A stretch of 33,908 nt of DNA from Bacteroidales bacterium (GCA_026416115.1 JAOAFU010000164.1:1-33908), one strand, 5' to 3'. Positions 23,844 to 33,908 are shown, numbered from the stretch's first letter. Notes: generated by a model from the letters alone, not told the origin. Numbers and translations are program-made.

Positions 23844-26800
23844 TTATGGTTTATTGGGCAAACGATAGAACGGTCCTGTAGTTGGAACGGGATAAAGATT
23901 AATTGTAAGGACGTTTGAGTATTTTGGCACACAACCTGGTGTCGACATCTTTCTAACGAATTTGGTTGGTGCATTAACTGCACCTGTATAGGTATAATTC
24001 GCGAAATTAGATGAGGGGATATCTATCCAGCTACCATCTCCGGGTAGAGCACTCATATTGGTTGTATACTGCCAGGTATAGGTGTATACTCCACTGCCTC
24101 CTCTCGGGAACACTACGTTGTTAAATGCAGATGGTGAAGTGCCTTTACAAATTGTTTGATCGGCAGCTATCTGGCCTCCCAAACAGTTTGTGGCACCAAT
24201 AGCAAACTGGGTAGAAAGCGAACTTATACCCAAAAGACCTAATCTATGACATATCGTATCACTGGTATTAATTGTGGCATTTTGGTGTGTTCCCTCTAGG
24301 ATCCAGCTACCATTATTGGTCCTTTTGAGTATTCGAGAAGTAGCATTTACATAATTTGTTCCTGTACTAAAATAATTGGCAAGTAGAGAAATATTAAAGT
24401 TTGAACAAGCAAATCCATTAGCAGCAACAGCATCCCAATAACCTTTCGAGAACTGAAGTATAACACTATCGGCGCCTTCGTCTAGCGGTAAACCGGTGCT
24501 ACCTGGATCGCCAACGAGATATCGCATTATTACAGAACCTGAAGTAAGCCCACTGATTGGACGAATGATAGCATAATGAGCTTCGGTAAATGAGCCTACA
24601 GGGAAAATATAGTTAGTTGCTGTAGCTGTTATCCATCTCTCCAATCGACCAACTACTTGACCCGATGTGTATGTAAGATTTCCAGGATTTGCGGTGCTTG
24701 TCCCTACAACAAGTTTGTATGTCCCGGTATTAATATTACCGCTGGTCATTGTTAGTAAGTTAGATACTACCACATTGCCATTGGCAAGTGATACTCCCCC
24801 TCCAGTGTTATTGATTGTTAGTGAATAGAATGTCTCCTGACCTGCTCTGGATATGGTTTGCAAGCTACTACCATCGAAAGTAACAGTACCAACCTGAGGT
24901 ATAAATGTAGCGTTATTGGTCCAGTTGCCCCCTACAAATACATTGTAGGTAGGTGATGTGGAAACATCAAATGTTCCGTTCGAGATGGTAAGGTTGTTGT
25001 TTACATCGAGAGTATTGGTTATTCTAAAAAGGGCATTACCATTTATCTGTAAATCATAGAACGACTGATTTCTAGGGGATATACTCTTTGTGCCTGTACT
25101 AGCAACAAAAACTACCTTACTAGTCCCACAAGTGAAAATACCAGTACCTGTAATAGCCCAGTTTTCACCAACTGTAATTGTACCTGCCCGAGCTACTAAA
25201 GTACCGCCAGTCATGTAATAACGATTTCCAATATTCAAGTTATTACTTGTAACTCCACCATCGGGAGATAAATCCACTATCCCCCTGTTAATGGTTAAAT
25301 TATTGGTAATTCCAATTGTCGAAGGACTAGTGGTACCCAGAGTAAAAGTAGCATTTCCAGTGCCATTACCACTGTTAAAGACCAAATTGTAGAAATTACT
25401 TGTTGACGGGTTAATATTATGTGTGCCCGATGCAGCATTAAATGTAACTGTTTTAGTTCCAGTAGTAAAACTACCTCCATTACTATTCCAACTACCTCCA
25501 ACAGTTAGGTCGTACCCATTAAAATTAAGATTACCTTTGCTTATGGTTAATGAACCTGTAAGCGTAGTATTTGAGTTTAACTTGTATTGAGTAGCAGATC
25601 CGCCTCTAATAATCAGATTATTGAAGGCGCTTGCTCCCTGTTTAATATCCTTTGTTCCCGACGGAGCAGTTAAAATAACTGTAGAATTGCCAGCTGTAAA
25701 GGAACCACCCATTGATGTCCAGTTGTCACCAACATATATTTTGGGATTAGGACCTGTAGCAATAACATTTCCGTAATATAAAAGTTCTTGCTCAATTCGT
25801 ATAGTATCGGCTACTGTTAACGAAGAACCTGTTTGAATTGTGACCTTGCGAGCACGCGCAGTACCAGCTGAGACTAATGGTTTGTTAGTTACGTTAGGTA
25901 TAATTACAAATTTAGAACTGTCGGGAATTAAACCACTCGACCAGTTGCCCCCTAAGAACCAGTTTGTATTTATTGCACCAGTCCAATAATAGGTGTTTTT
26001 ATTCACCCATCGAATAAGTCCGGTATTGGGGTCTTCAAATCCTGGTCCACCCTGATCATACTCATAATTGTAAACGCCAAAAGCACCCGAAGCATCGACC
26101 ATAACCACCAAGTCGGTACCAATGGTTCGGTAAACGTTTCTTATACTTCCACTAATAGGTGCATTGAAAACGACGTTAAATACTGAATCATTCCTACCGC
26201 CGAAACTGCAGTCGTAGCGGAGATAGTACCCACCATTTTGTCCGTACGAGAAAGAACCTTCTGAGAAATTATATACCGAATCTACATAGGCTCCATTGCT
26301 AATAACAATACCATTGGCATTAATATATTCGATATTGTAATATTTTGCTGCGATGCGACCTCCACCATATACAGTTAAACCATAGCCTGTGGTAGCCGGA
26401 ATCTGCGAAGTTATTAAAGCTGATTCATTTGCTGATTTACCAATTATTCTAATATTTCCACCAGAATTAACAATTAACGACGAACCTAATCCCATTCTTA
26501 ATGTTGAGGTAGAGTCGATGATTAAGGTTCCGTTAATGTTGAAATTTTCGGCCGCTACATTCAAATCGCCATAAGTTAATGTTTTACCATTTAGCTGTAA
26601 AGTACCCCCTGCACTAATTGAAACATTACGTATAAAGGTAGTAGAACTTAATAATTTATAGGTAGTTCGAGAAGTTGAAATATCTACATCGTAAAAGGCA
26701 GAACCACCTGCATCGATATATTTTGTCGTTAGTACATTGCAATTGAAAACTACTCTCCCTAAACCGGCATTAAATGTTCCGGCATTTGTCCAATTACCTC

Positions 26801-29800
26801 CAACTGTTAGAACAAAATTATTTGAACTTAGGTTACCTCCTGGTTGAATGCTAAAATCGTTTCTCACTACGGTATTACTCCCTAACTGGTACACTGCGTT
26901 ACCTGCAATAGTGAGATTGTAAAAGGGTAATGTTCCGACATTAATAGTTTTTGAACCAGTAGTGCCATTCATAATTACAGTTCCATTGTTGGTTATGCTA
27001 CCATTAATACCCTTAACAAGGTTACCCATCACTCCTATAATGTCATTGGTAGAATTAAGACGGAACTGCCCATTGATATAGAAATCTCCTTTAACTTGCA
27101 AATCGATGCTATCGTTATGTGTAGGAGTACTAATTCGTAACGAGGCTCCATTGTTGATAGTTAAATTTAATGCTTTAGCCCCTGCTTTGCTAATAATGGG
27201 TTGATTGGTTGCAGGTGCAATTATTACATGTTCGTTACCTGTAGGAACAATGGGAGGACCGTAGCTAGCACTCCAGTTTAGCGAGTCGTTCCAATTGGTA
27301 CTAACCGAACCTATCCATGTTAAAGTTATTGGCCCTGTCCAGATAATCAAATCATTAGGATCGTCGTCGTATGTTTCGCCGGCAAAAATACCCGATGCAT
27401 TGTAAAACTCAATAGTGTCGGCAGCAGAAGATATTTTCCGAACATTAAAAGCAGATCCTCCAGGATTAGTTGGAAATGAAACATCGTTAATACGGTAAAT
27501 TCCGGTTAGTCGCTGAGTATTTTCTATTCGAAGCATACAACCTGTATTCAAACCATTATCGAATGTACAGTAAGAAAAATTGTTGTTCATATCAATCACG
27601 CCAGTAGTATTAATATAAATACCCAACGCATTCATGTATTCAAACAAGGCATACTTTGCAGATATATTACCATTGACAGTAAATCCATATCGGCTTCCTA
27701 CGCCAGCAATGGTGTTATGCGTAATTATGGCAAGGTTTGTAGGTGTTCCAATTACCTGAATACTACCACCATTATTTACCACGAGGTTAGTACCATTTCC
27801 CAGAGCTAAAACTCCACCGGAACCGACAATATAGGTACCCTGAATAGTTACAGCGTCAGTTGCACCATCGCCCAAACTAATGTACTTCCCATTACCGTTG
27901 AAAATACCTGCCTGAATAATGAAATTACCTCTCAGATCCATATTGTCGAGTGCAACATAGGTTGCACCGCCTGGACTATTAATTGTAATGTTGGTTAAGA
28001 CCGAGCCATTTGTCTGAATATACGCCGTTCCTGTAACTTTATTCAAGATAAATGAACCGCTATAGGAAATAGAACCATTTATCGCTCTTAGATCTCCACC
28101 AATGGAAATAGTTTGACCGTTTGGATTGAAAATACCATTTACTATATTGAGATTACCATTAAAAGTATATGGACGATAAGCACAAATTAAACTGTTGGAT
28201 GATTTATTAATAGTAATATGATTGAAGTTGTTATTCGCTAAAGCATTAACATATAAGTATTGATTGGCCGAACCTGTAAAAATAACTTCACCTTGACGTG
28301 CTAAAAATGTACCATACACGCCAGAAACTGGATTGTTGTTATTCCAATTACCTTCAAGGGTAATAGAAAAATTATTCGGCCCAACATCCAAAGTAGAATT
28401 GTATAAAAATAAATTGGAAAGAACAGTTATATCACCACCCAAGGTCTTTACATTTTCAGACATTAAATAAAGAATTCCATAAGTAATAGGGAAAATAGTT
28501 TGATTCACATTACCATCATAAAAAACCATTGAAGTTGGATCGAGATTGTAAAGAGCAAAATTGGAAGGAAAATTGTTAGCACCTCTAACATATAGTCTGG
28601 TATTACCTTCCATAATGAAATTACCGGTACCGGTAGGATTATTAATTTGATATGTACCTAGGATAAGTTGGAAACTACCATTCTTAAGTATCAAGTTACC
28701 CAACACATTAATGTTGTTTTGAATAGTAGTCGAATAATTTTGTAAGGTTAAATTACCGAAAGTTCCGGAGACAATAGTTTGTGTTCCCGCCGGTCGATCA
28801 AAAATCAAAGTTCCGTTGCCCAAATAATTTCCATTGTTTGTCCACGAAAGTCCACTAAAGTAATGAGTTTCGCCACCATCGTTGAATGTAGCCCCGTTTT
28901 GTATCACTACATTCCCATTGAAATCGATACTTGATGCAGGTTCTGCTTTTAAGGTTGCATTTGTTTGAACTGTAGCTATATTTGCTATTGAAATGTTATT
29001 TTGAACAGCTTTGGTTTGCGTCCCATCAAAAGTTACGTTATAAAAATTTGCATTGGTAATTACCTGATTCTGATTGCCATTAAAAATAACGGTACCAGCC
29101 GCAACCGATCCACCTGTTGGCATAAAAGAAGCACCTAAATTTACATAAAAGTCACCTCCTACGTATAGATTGTAATTATTTGTCCCGGGATACAGCTTAC
29201 CATTTAGAATTGATACACTTCCATCGATTGTAATATTGGCTCCGTTCAGGAAAAAATTAGTAGCTGAGTTATCAATTATTATATTATTAAAACGCGAGGT
29301 TAAAGGTGTAATGTTAGCAACCCCAGCTGATGAGTTAAAAACTACTGTACCTCCTCCATGAGAAAATATGCCGAAATTGCCACGAACCCAGTTGCCACCA
29401 ACATATATAGTATCGCTTGCAGATGCTACAGAAAGTACACCTACATTGTTTGCGGTACCTACAATAATATCGCCCGAAACATATAAATGCTTATTGTTTT
29501 CTAATGATAAATTACCGTTTGTGATAGTTAGTGATTTACAAATAGCATGATTATTGGTAATCTTAGGATCGTTTGGTCGATCTGGAATTACTACATCGAC
29601 ATTATTGTCGGGGACTTGATTGATATCCCAATTTCCTGCAGTATGCCAGTCGGTATTTATTGCGCCTGTCCAATTGGCCAACATAATACATGGCCATCTG
29701 AGTAGTCCTGTCGAACAACTTGGTGGCATAACGGCATCATTTTCGTACTGAAATGTTCCAATATTTCCTGTGACATTAGTAAAATTAATAGGTATCGTAG

Positions 29801-32800
29801 CTGTTGTACGACTTACATTAAATAGGTTGACTCCTGGAGTACCTGCAACATTAAAAGTTACATTATTAATAGTAGGATTGGGGATGTTGTCGGTTTCGAT
29901 ACTTAAATAGCGTGCATTGTTTAAAGCAATATTTCGCCAGTTACCATCGCTAAAATTATTAACTGCATCTACATTCGAACCACTCATTACATTTAGACCT
30001 GAATTAGCCAGCAATTCTATCAAATAATATCGTGCTGCAATTGTTCCTCCCGAACGAATGTTAATAACAGGTTCGTTCCCGTTTCTTGCAACTTCCGAAG
30101 TTATAGTTGCAAAAGAAGTACTAGAATTACCAACAATATCAAGCCTCCCATAAACATCTACGGTGCATATCGAACCTTGATTATTAATTCTAAGAGTTGA
30201 AGTATTGTTTATAGTTAATGTTCCGTTGATGATCAAATTTTTATCTGAAGCTACATTACTACCCATGTACAAGGTATTTCCATTTAATACCAATGTTGCA
30301 TTATTTCCAATAGTAGTTGTTCTCCTAAACCTTGTAATGGGTGAGCTCAGGTTATAGGTAACAGGTGCTGTTGGGTTAAAATTAACGTAGTTAAAGTCAT
30401 TTCCTCCGCCGGCTGTTCCATTGCTCAGGATAGTTATAGGTGAGGAATTTCCATTAAAGGTAACTGTACTGGTATTGCACGTAAATGTCCCGTTATTTAT
30501 CCAGTTGCCGCGCAACGCTATGTTATATCCAGCAGTATTGGTGGTTAATGTAGTTCCACTACCTATGGTTAGGTCTCCGCGCAATGTCCAGTTCGACATC
30601 ATGTATTTGATACCTGTACCGCTTGTAGAAACATTTACAGCCGAGAAGGTAGGAACATTAATATATTGAGCACCAGCTCTATTGAAGTTAAAACTAGAGG
30701 AATCGCTATGTACAGCGCCAGCTGTAACAGTAAATGAGTCGACAGCCAGAAAATGCGTAAACGAGCCCATATAAAGTGTAAGTCCTGGGGTGCGTACTGC
30801 CAAACGACCAATTACTCGAATGCCGTTGTTGTATATTCGTTTTGAGCTCCCATTAAGAAAATATATTTGGAAGAAATAATTCTGCGGATTATCCGGACCA
30901 GGATTAAGCCATTGATTCGATGTACTATTGAAAGAAGTTACCCCGGCAGTTTGAGTAAATACACCTCTGTTGTTCCAATTAGTTCCACTAAAGTTGATGT
31001 TTCGGGTAGTAGTAACAACAGCTTCGGGCTGTATGGTTAAATTACCCGATATGTTAACTACGTCATTTGCATCGCCAAGCGTTTTCGCTCCTACTCCTTC
31101 GAAAACCACATTTGCCAAATTTAAACTATTACTTCCGGCACTATAAAGAGTTTGAGCAATGATTCCATTAAGCGTAAGCGTTACCCCAGGTGTTGCGGTA
31201 TAATAATCGAACCTAACGGTACCTCCGCTCACAAAAATATTTTTTGGAGTAGATGGGTTATCGGCATACGTAGAACCATTAGTATTAAAATTACCTTTTA
31301 CTATCAAATCAGCTATACCGTCGTGAGTAACGGTTTTGGTATTTCCAAAGGTGAGATTGCCATACTGAATGTTCTTACCGGTATAAATTATTTGATTATT
31401 ACCATTGAGTGAGTTAAGTACCACCGTACTACTTGGCGAAAGATTATAAACACTGAAACGGGTAGGGAAAGCAGTATCGGGTGCCGCAGTTCTGTTGTAG
31501 AGAATTGCATTATCGCCAAGGGTAAGTGTATCGCCTGGACCAAATATTCTATAGTTTCCAGCATTATACATGTAAAAAATTATTCCACCACGTACCTCGA
31601 GATTACCCGTTATGATAAGATCATTATTCATTTGCTTATAGCTGGAACCAGATAGAATAAGGTTGTTAAAACCGGTTATATCAGGGTCGATTCCCCATGC
31701 TCCGCCAACATGTGTTAAGGTAGATGTGCCTGTTCCCCAATTAATCTGTGTGCCACCCGTAGGCATAACGATGGTCCCAGTTAGGATCATATTGGCGCTG
31801 TTTGTTGCCATGTCGAGGCGAGTCCTAACATCAGCAATGGTCAGGTTTCCTGTAATAATAAGATTCCCAGCCAATACTCTTTTGGTAACTACAGCTCCCG
31901 ATGCAGTTTGTTTCTGAAGTGTAAGGTTACCATAGCTCCAATTATCGGTCATTCTTACAATTTGGGGATCGAGGTCGGAAATATATCGAACTGTACTATT
32001 GCTAGCTAAACTAATATTTCCAAATCCAACAGGAAAATTATCGTAACCATAGAAAGAAACTAATGTAGCCCCTGTAATTGAAAATAATCCGGTTGCAGTT
32101 CCTGTAATGATATGGGTACCAAAGTTAACCCCTCCTGTAATACCGCCCGATATAATAAATTCGCCCGCTACTGTAAATGGTCTATTAATATTTTTTGCAC
32201 CTGTACTGGCCAATGTTATATTGTTAAAAGTTGTGGCGTTTCCGGCTGCAGCATCAATGGCTTGAGCAACAGTCCCATCAAAAATTACTGTACCAGCTCC
32301 ATTCTGGGTAAAAGTTCCAAAATTGCTCCAGTTACGCCCAACATAAATAATCTTATCCTGTCCGTTAAATGTTGCACCTGCCTGTATGGTTATATCATTG
32401 TTTGCATCGATATTGTTAACAGCAGTTTTGGTTCCGCCACTAAAGTCTATATTATAGAAAGAATTTGTACAGTCAATTAGCTGATTATTGCCGTTAAAGT
32501 AAACAAATGAATTTCCATTATTAAAAAATCCATTGTTTGAGGTATTAACAGTAAAATTACCTGAGACAGTCAGGGTATTAGCTGGTAAAATTTGGTCGAG
32601 CGTTCCTTTATTGATTAAAAGATTACCAGCAACATAAACTGGTTGACTAAAGTTATATTTTGAAGCAGAATTAGCATTAATAATGAGGTTATAGAAACGT
32701 TTTCCAACAGCAGTTCCTCCAGATACGATACTGTAAGTACCATTACCGCCACAAAAATTCACTGTTCCATTATTATGAGTAAAAGTCCCATCATTGATCC

Positions 32801-33908
32801 ATGAACCTTTTATGTGCACTGTATCGCTATTATCAGCAAGAATTAATGTTGCGGAATTTCTAATATGGAGGTTTTCATTAATACGTAAATCATATCCTCT
32901 ACGAATCTGAAGCGTAATAGAAGGACCTAAATCATAGTTTATGATTAATCTTTTAGCACGCGCATCGGCCGAGTCGGCATTAACGGTATAAGCTCCAGCA
33001 ATGTAGGTGTGATCGAGATAAACTATGGTACTATCGTCGGGAACGGTATTTGACGACCAGTTTCTAAAGTTCGACCACTCGCCAGTTCCAGCTGCATTTG
33101 TCCAATAAACTCCTGTAGGATAGCTCCAAAATACCTGGTTTGCGGCATCACTTTCAAAAGTAGCTCCGGCAAGCGAACCGGTAGCATCGACGAAAGTAAT
33201 GGTACCTGTGCTTCCTAAAGGTCTAAAAACATTAAATTGTACAGCTGTAGGTCCAGTTCCTGCATTAAATCTTACATTCGAAACACTAATATTAGGTAGA
33301 GTATAACCCGACAAATTAAGGTAGGCTGCCCCCGTTCCTCCAGTAAAGGTTCCATTCGAAAAATTGTTGGTAGGATGAATTGATGTAGAACTATTCAGGA
33401 AAGAAACTCCGTATGTACCCACGCCACCACCACAGCCATTGATTTCGTATTGTCTTGCTTCAATAGTTCCACCCAACAATCTGATAAAATAGTTACCCGA
33501 AATTTTATTAATTTTTGCTTCATTTCCGGCTACACCAACAATTCGTAAAGTGCCGTTTCTTAAAATTAAGGAATCGAGTGTACCACCAAATTGTAATACT
33601 GCTGCTGAATCGATTTCTAATGTTCCTCCATCAACGATAATTCTATAAGGATTCCCACTAGCTGTCAACATTTTACTATTTAAATCGAGGGTACCAGAGT
33701 AAATTCTTAAAGTATCGTTCCCAGAAAGATTAAGAGTACTTAAGAGTTTATAGGTTGAAGATGGAGCATTTATAAACATTCCGACAAATGTTGCTCCATT
33801 GGCATCAATTATTTTATTACCACCAGAGCTGCTATTAAAATAAACATTTGAACTAGCCGCTTGGGTAAAAGAGGTGCTTGGAGATTGAGACAATGGGGCA
33901 GGATTGTA
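23844..33908 (-). CDS. Giant repeat-rich surface protein (N-terminus outside the window)
   Basis: One frame stays open for more than 3350 codons and continues past the window edge; the last residues there read YNPAPLSQSP with no start. The protein is Gly/Asn/Thr/Ser-rich and looks like a right-handed beta-helix. At least 14 copies of a loose motif G-x-NW-x-N-x-G-x-F-x(3-5)-GTV-x-F-x-G ... I ... F-x-NL-x-I recur through it. Four larger junctions (repeat entries) each carry a W-T-G-A-x-x-T-x-W-x(4)-NW segment. Near the C-terminus come a module with IFPVGSFTEAHYAIIRP (about 24540-24620) and an Ig/PKD-like module (about 24185-23865; QTICKG, GGSGVYTYTWQ, PTTGPFYRLPN), both familiar from secreted Bacteroidetes proteins. 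It then stops after NKP with no recognisable type IX sorting domain. An adhesin or matrix role is inferred. No catalytic motif seen. Confidence 0.85.
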   Translation of the reverse strand, partial: YNPAPLSQSPSTSFTQAASSNVYFNSSSGGNKIIDANGATFVGMFINAPSSTYKLLSTLNLSGNDTLRIYSGTLDLNSKMLTASGNPYRIIVDGGTLEIDSAAVLQFGGTLDSLILRNGTLRIVGVAGNEAKINKISGNYFIRLLGGTIEARQYEINGCGGGVGTYGVSFLNSSTSIHPTNNFSNGTFTGGTGAAYLNLSGYTLPNISVSNVRFNAGTGPTAVQFNVFRPLGSTGTITFVDATGSLAGATFESDAANQVFWSYPTGVYWTNAAGTGEWSNFRNWSSNTVPDDSTIVYLDHTYIAGAYTVNADSADARAKRLIINYDLGPSITLQIRRGYDLRINENLHIRNSATLILADNSDTVHIKGSWINDGTFTHNNGTVNFCGGNGTYSIVSGGTAVGKRFYNLIINANSASKYNFSQPVYVAGNLLINKGTLDQILPANTLTVSGNFTVNTSNNGFFNNGNSFVYFNGNNQLIDCTNSFYNIDFSGGTKTAVNNIDANNDITIQAGATFNGQDKIIYVGRNWSNFGTFTQNGAGTVIFDGTVAQAIDAAAGNATTFNNITLASTGAKNINRPFTVAGEFIISGGITGGVNFGTHIITGTATGLFSITGATLVSFYGYDNFPVGFGNISLASNSTVRYISDLDPQIVRMTDNWSYGNLTLQKQTASGAVVTKRVLAGNLIITGNLTIADVRTRLDMATNSANMILTGTIVMPTGGTQINWGTGTSTLTHVGGAWGIDPDITGFNNLILSGSSYKQMNNDLIITGNLEVRGGIIFYMYNAGNYRIFGPGDTLTLGDNAILYNRTAAPDTAFPTRFSVYNLSPSSTVVLNSLNGNNQIIYTGKNIQYGNLTFGNTKTVTHDGIADLIVKGNFNTNGSTYADNPSTPKNIFVSGGTVRFDYYTATPGVTLTLNGIIAQTLYSAGSNSLNLANVVFEGVGAKTLGDANDVVNISGNLTIQPEAVVTTTRNINFSGTNWNNRGVFTQTAGVTSFNSTSNQWLNPGPDNPQNYFFQIYFLNGSSKRIYNNGIRVIGRLAVRTPGLTLYMGSFTHFLAVDSFTVTAGAVHSDSSSFNFNRAGAQYINVPTFSAVNVSTSGTGIKYMMSNWTLRGDLTIGSGTTLTTNTAGYNIALRGNWINNGTFTCNTSTVTFNGNSSPITILSNGTAGGGNDFNYVNFNPTAPVTYNLSSPITRFRRTTTIGNNATLVLNGNTLYMGSNVASDKNLIINGTLTINNTSTLRINNQGSICTVDVYGRLDIVGNSSTSFATITSEVARNGNEPVINIRSGGTIAARYYLIELLANSGLNVMSGSNVDAVNNFSDGNWRNIALNNARYLSIETDNIPNPTINNVTFNVAGTPGVNLFNVSRTTATIPINFTNVTGNIGTFQYENDAVMPPSCSTGLLRWPCIMLANWTGAINTDWHTAGNWDINQVPDNNVDVVIPDRPNDPKITNNHAICKSLTITNGNLSLENNKHLYVSGDIIVGTANNVGVLSVASASDTIYVGGNWVRGNFGIFSHGGGTVVFNSSAGVANITPLTSRFNNIIIDNSATNFFLNGANITIDGSVSILNGKLYPGTNNYNLYVGGDFYVNLGASFMPTGGSVAAGTVIFNGNQNQVITNANFYNVTFDGTQTKAVQNNISIANIATVQTNATLKAEPASSIDFNGNVVIQNGATFNDGGETHYFSGLSWTNNGNYLGNGTLIFDRPAGTQTIVSGTFGNLTLQNYSTTIQNNINVLGNLILKNGSFQLILGTYQINNPTGTGNFIMEGNTRLYVRGANNFPSNFALYNLDPTSMVFYDGNVNQTIFPITYGILYLMSENVKTLGGDITVLSNLFLYNSTLDVGPNNFSITLEGNWNNNNPVSGVYGTFLARQGEVIFTGSANQYLYVNALANNNFNHITINKSSNSLICAYRPYTFNGNLNIVNGIFNPNGQTISIGGDLRAINGSISYSGSFILNKVTGTAYIQTNGSVLTNITINSPGGATYVALDNMDLRGNFIIQAGIFNGNGKYISLGDGATDAVTIQGTYIVGSGGVLALGNGTNLVVNNGGSIQVIGTPTNLAIITHNTIAGVGSRYGFTVNGNISAKYALFEYMNALGIYINTTGVIDMNNNFSYCTFDNGLNTGCMLRIENTQRLTGIYRINDVSFPTNPGGSAFNVRKISSAADTIEFYNASGIFAGETYDDDPNDLIIWTGPITLTWIGSVSTNWNDSLNWSASYGPPIVPTGNEHVIIAPATNQPIISKAGAKALNLTINNGASLRISTPTHNDSIDLQVKGDFYINGQFRLNSTNDIIGVMGNLVKGINGSITNNGTVIMNGTTGSKTINVGTLPFYNLTIAGNAVYQLGSNTVVRNDFSIQPGGNLSSNNFVLTVGGNWTNAGTFNAGLGRVVFNCNVLTTKYIDAGGSAFYDVDISTSRTTYKLLSSTTFIRNVSISAGGTLQLNGKTLTYGDLNVAAENFNINGTLIIDSTSTLRMGLGSSLIVNSGGNIRIIGKSANESALITSQIPATTGYGLTVYGGGRIAAKYYNIEYINANGIVISNGAYVDSVYNFSEGSFSYGQNGGYYLRYDCSFGGRNDSVFNVVFNAPISGSIRNVYRTIGTDLVVMVDASGAFGVYNYEYDQGGPGFEDPNTGLIRWVNKNTYYWTGAINTNWFLGGNWSSGLIPDSSKFVIIPNVTNKPLVSAGTARARKVTIQTGSSLTVADTIRIEQELLYYGNVIATGPNPKIYVGDNWTSMGGSFTAGNSTVILTAPSGTKDIKQGASAFNNLIIRGGSATQYKLNSNTTLTGSLTISKGNLNFNGYDLTVGGSWNSNGGSFTTGTKTVTFNAASGTHNINPSTSNFYNLVFNSGNGTGNATFTLGTTSPSTIGITNNLTINRGIVDLSPDGGVTSNNLNIGNRYYMTGGTLVARAGTITVGENWAITGTGIFTCGTSKVVFVASTGTKSISPRNQSFYDLQINGNALFRITNTLDVNNNLTISNGTFDVSTSPTYNVFVGGNWTNNATFIPQVGTVTFDGSSLQTISRAGQETFYSLTINNTGGGVSLANGNVVVSNLLTMTSGNINTGTYKLVVGTSTANPGNLTYTSGQVVGRLERWITATATNYIFPVGSFTEAHYAIIRPISGLTSGSVIMRYLVGDPGSTGLPLDEGADSVILQFSKGYWDAVAANGFACSNFNISLLANYFSTGTNYVNATSRILKRTNNGSWILEGTHQNATINTSDTICHRLGLLGISSLSTQFAIGATNCLGGQIAADQTICKGTSPSAFNNVVFPRGGSGVYTYTWQYTTNMSALPGDGSWIDIPSSNFANYTYTGAVNAPTKFVRKMSTPGCVPKYSNVLTINLYPVPTTGPFYRLPNKP
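25872..26273 (-). repeat. Junction repeat 4 of the giant protein
   Basis: Fourth copy: YNFSEGSF, FNVVFNAPISGSIRNVYRTI, VVMVDASGAFGVYNYEYD, GLIRWVN, then YWTGAINTNWFLGGNW and FVIIPNVTNKPLVS. WTGAINT is identical to copy 2. It is followed by four evenly spaced, closely similar beta-helix blocks before the C-terminal modules. Confidence 0.7.
27198..27590 (-). repeat. Junction repeat 3 of the giant protein
   Basis: Third copy: NNNFSYCTF, INDVSFPTNPGGSAFNVRKI, TIEFYNASGIFAGETY, DLIIWTG, then TWIGSVSTNWNDSLNW and HVIIAPATNQPIIS. The segment after NW is a few residues longer than in the other copies. About 440 residues to the next copy. Confidence 0.7.
29575..29965 (-). repeat. Junction repeat 2 of the giant protein
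   Basis: Second copy of the module: NNFSDGNW, then NPTINNVTFNVAG, LFNVSRTTATIPINFTNVTG, GLLRWP, and NWTGAINTDWHTAGNW followed by VPDNNVDVVIP. It includes two cysteines (S-C-S-T-G and W-P-C) absent from the other copies. About 790 residues to the next copy. Confidence 0.7.
33010..33367 (-). repeat. Junction repeat 1 of the giant protein
   Basis: Protein-level repeat of about 120 residues. It opens NNFSNGTF, passes FNVFRPLGSTGTITFVDATG and ends with YWTNAAGTGEWSNFRNW and VPDDSTIVYLD. It is the most diverged of the four copies (T-N-A-A in place of T-G-A-I). About 1130 residues separate it from the next copy. Confidence 0.65.

Noticed and set aside
24000-33800. Several plus-strand open frames of 60-122 codons inside the giant gene
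   Set aside because: They lie antisense to a 10-kb continuous frame with clear protein repeats and have no recognisable domains; repeat composition of the coding strand explains them.
33891-33893. TTG as the start codon of the giant gene
   Set aside because: The frame stays open to the window edge (YNPAP before it) and there is no signal peptide, so this is an internal position of a protein cut by the window.

Overview
The window reads as a low-GC chromosomal segment of a Bacteroidota (Bacteroidetes) bacterium, probably near Bacteroidales. The reasons are protein-level: a DUF6452 lipoprotein, BT_3928-type DoxX, Bacteroidetes-style ParE/ParC, DUF721, an S41 lipoprotein and a giant surface protein built of Gly/Asn/Thr-rich beta-helix repeats. 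At DNA level, several genes are preceded by the Bacteroidetes -7 promoter element TAnnTTTG, and Shine-Dalgarno sequences are scarce. I see no phage, IS element or CRISPR array.

Layout. 1-1008 (minus): 5' part of a DoxX-like membrane protein, then tmk. 1111-3499 (plus): folP overlapping an EptA-like phosphoethanolamine transferase. 3543-3632 (minus): tRNA-Ser(UGA) with its own promoter and terminator. 3646-4055: AT-rich spacer without a gene. 4056-5847 (plus): RluA-family pseudouridine synthase and thiL. 5844-8184 (minus): a chemoreceptor ending in a CheR/CheB-docking-like pentapeptide, and an orphan fragment-like homologue of indolepyruvate:ferredoxin oxidoreductase alpha subunit (IorA). 8358-13429 (plus): DUF721/DciA-like, mfd, MATE efflux. 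13631-18230 (plus): parE-parC. 18493-20321 (plus): S41 protease lipoprotein and DUF6452 lipoprotein. 20334-21266 (minus): prmC. 21504-23753 (plus): ribD-era-tatA. 23844-33908 (minus): one open frame of over 10 kb, cut by the window edge.

Function. Most of the window is housekeeping: dTTP, folate, thiamine and riboflavin synthesis, rRNA/tRNA modification, ribosome assembly (Era), release-factor methylation, transcription-coupled repair and chromosome decatenation. The accessory and more interesting parts are the giant repeat protein (probable cell-surface adhesin or matrix protein, with no visible type IX sorting domain at its C-terminus), the chemoreceptor, the IorA-like remnant, and the lipid A-type phosphoethanolamine transferase fused translationally to folP. 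I did not find a clearly new multi-gene system. The strongest leads for novelty are the IorA-like protein stripped of its cofactor domains and the modular design and ending of the giant protein.
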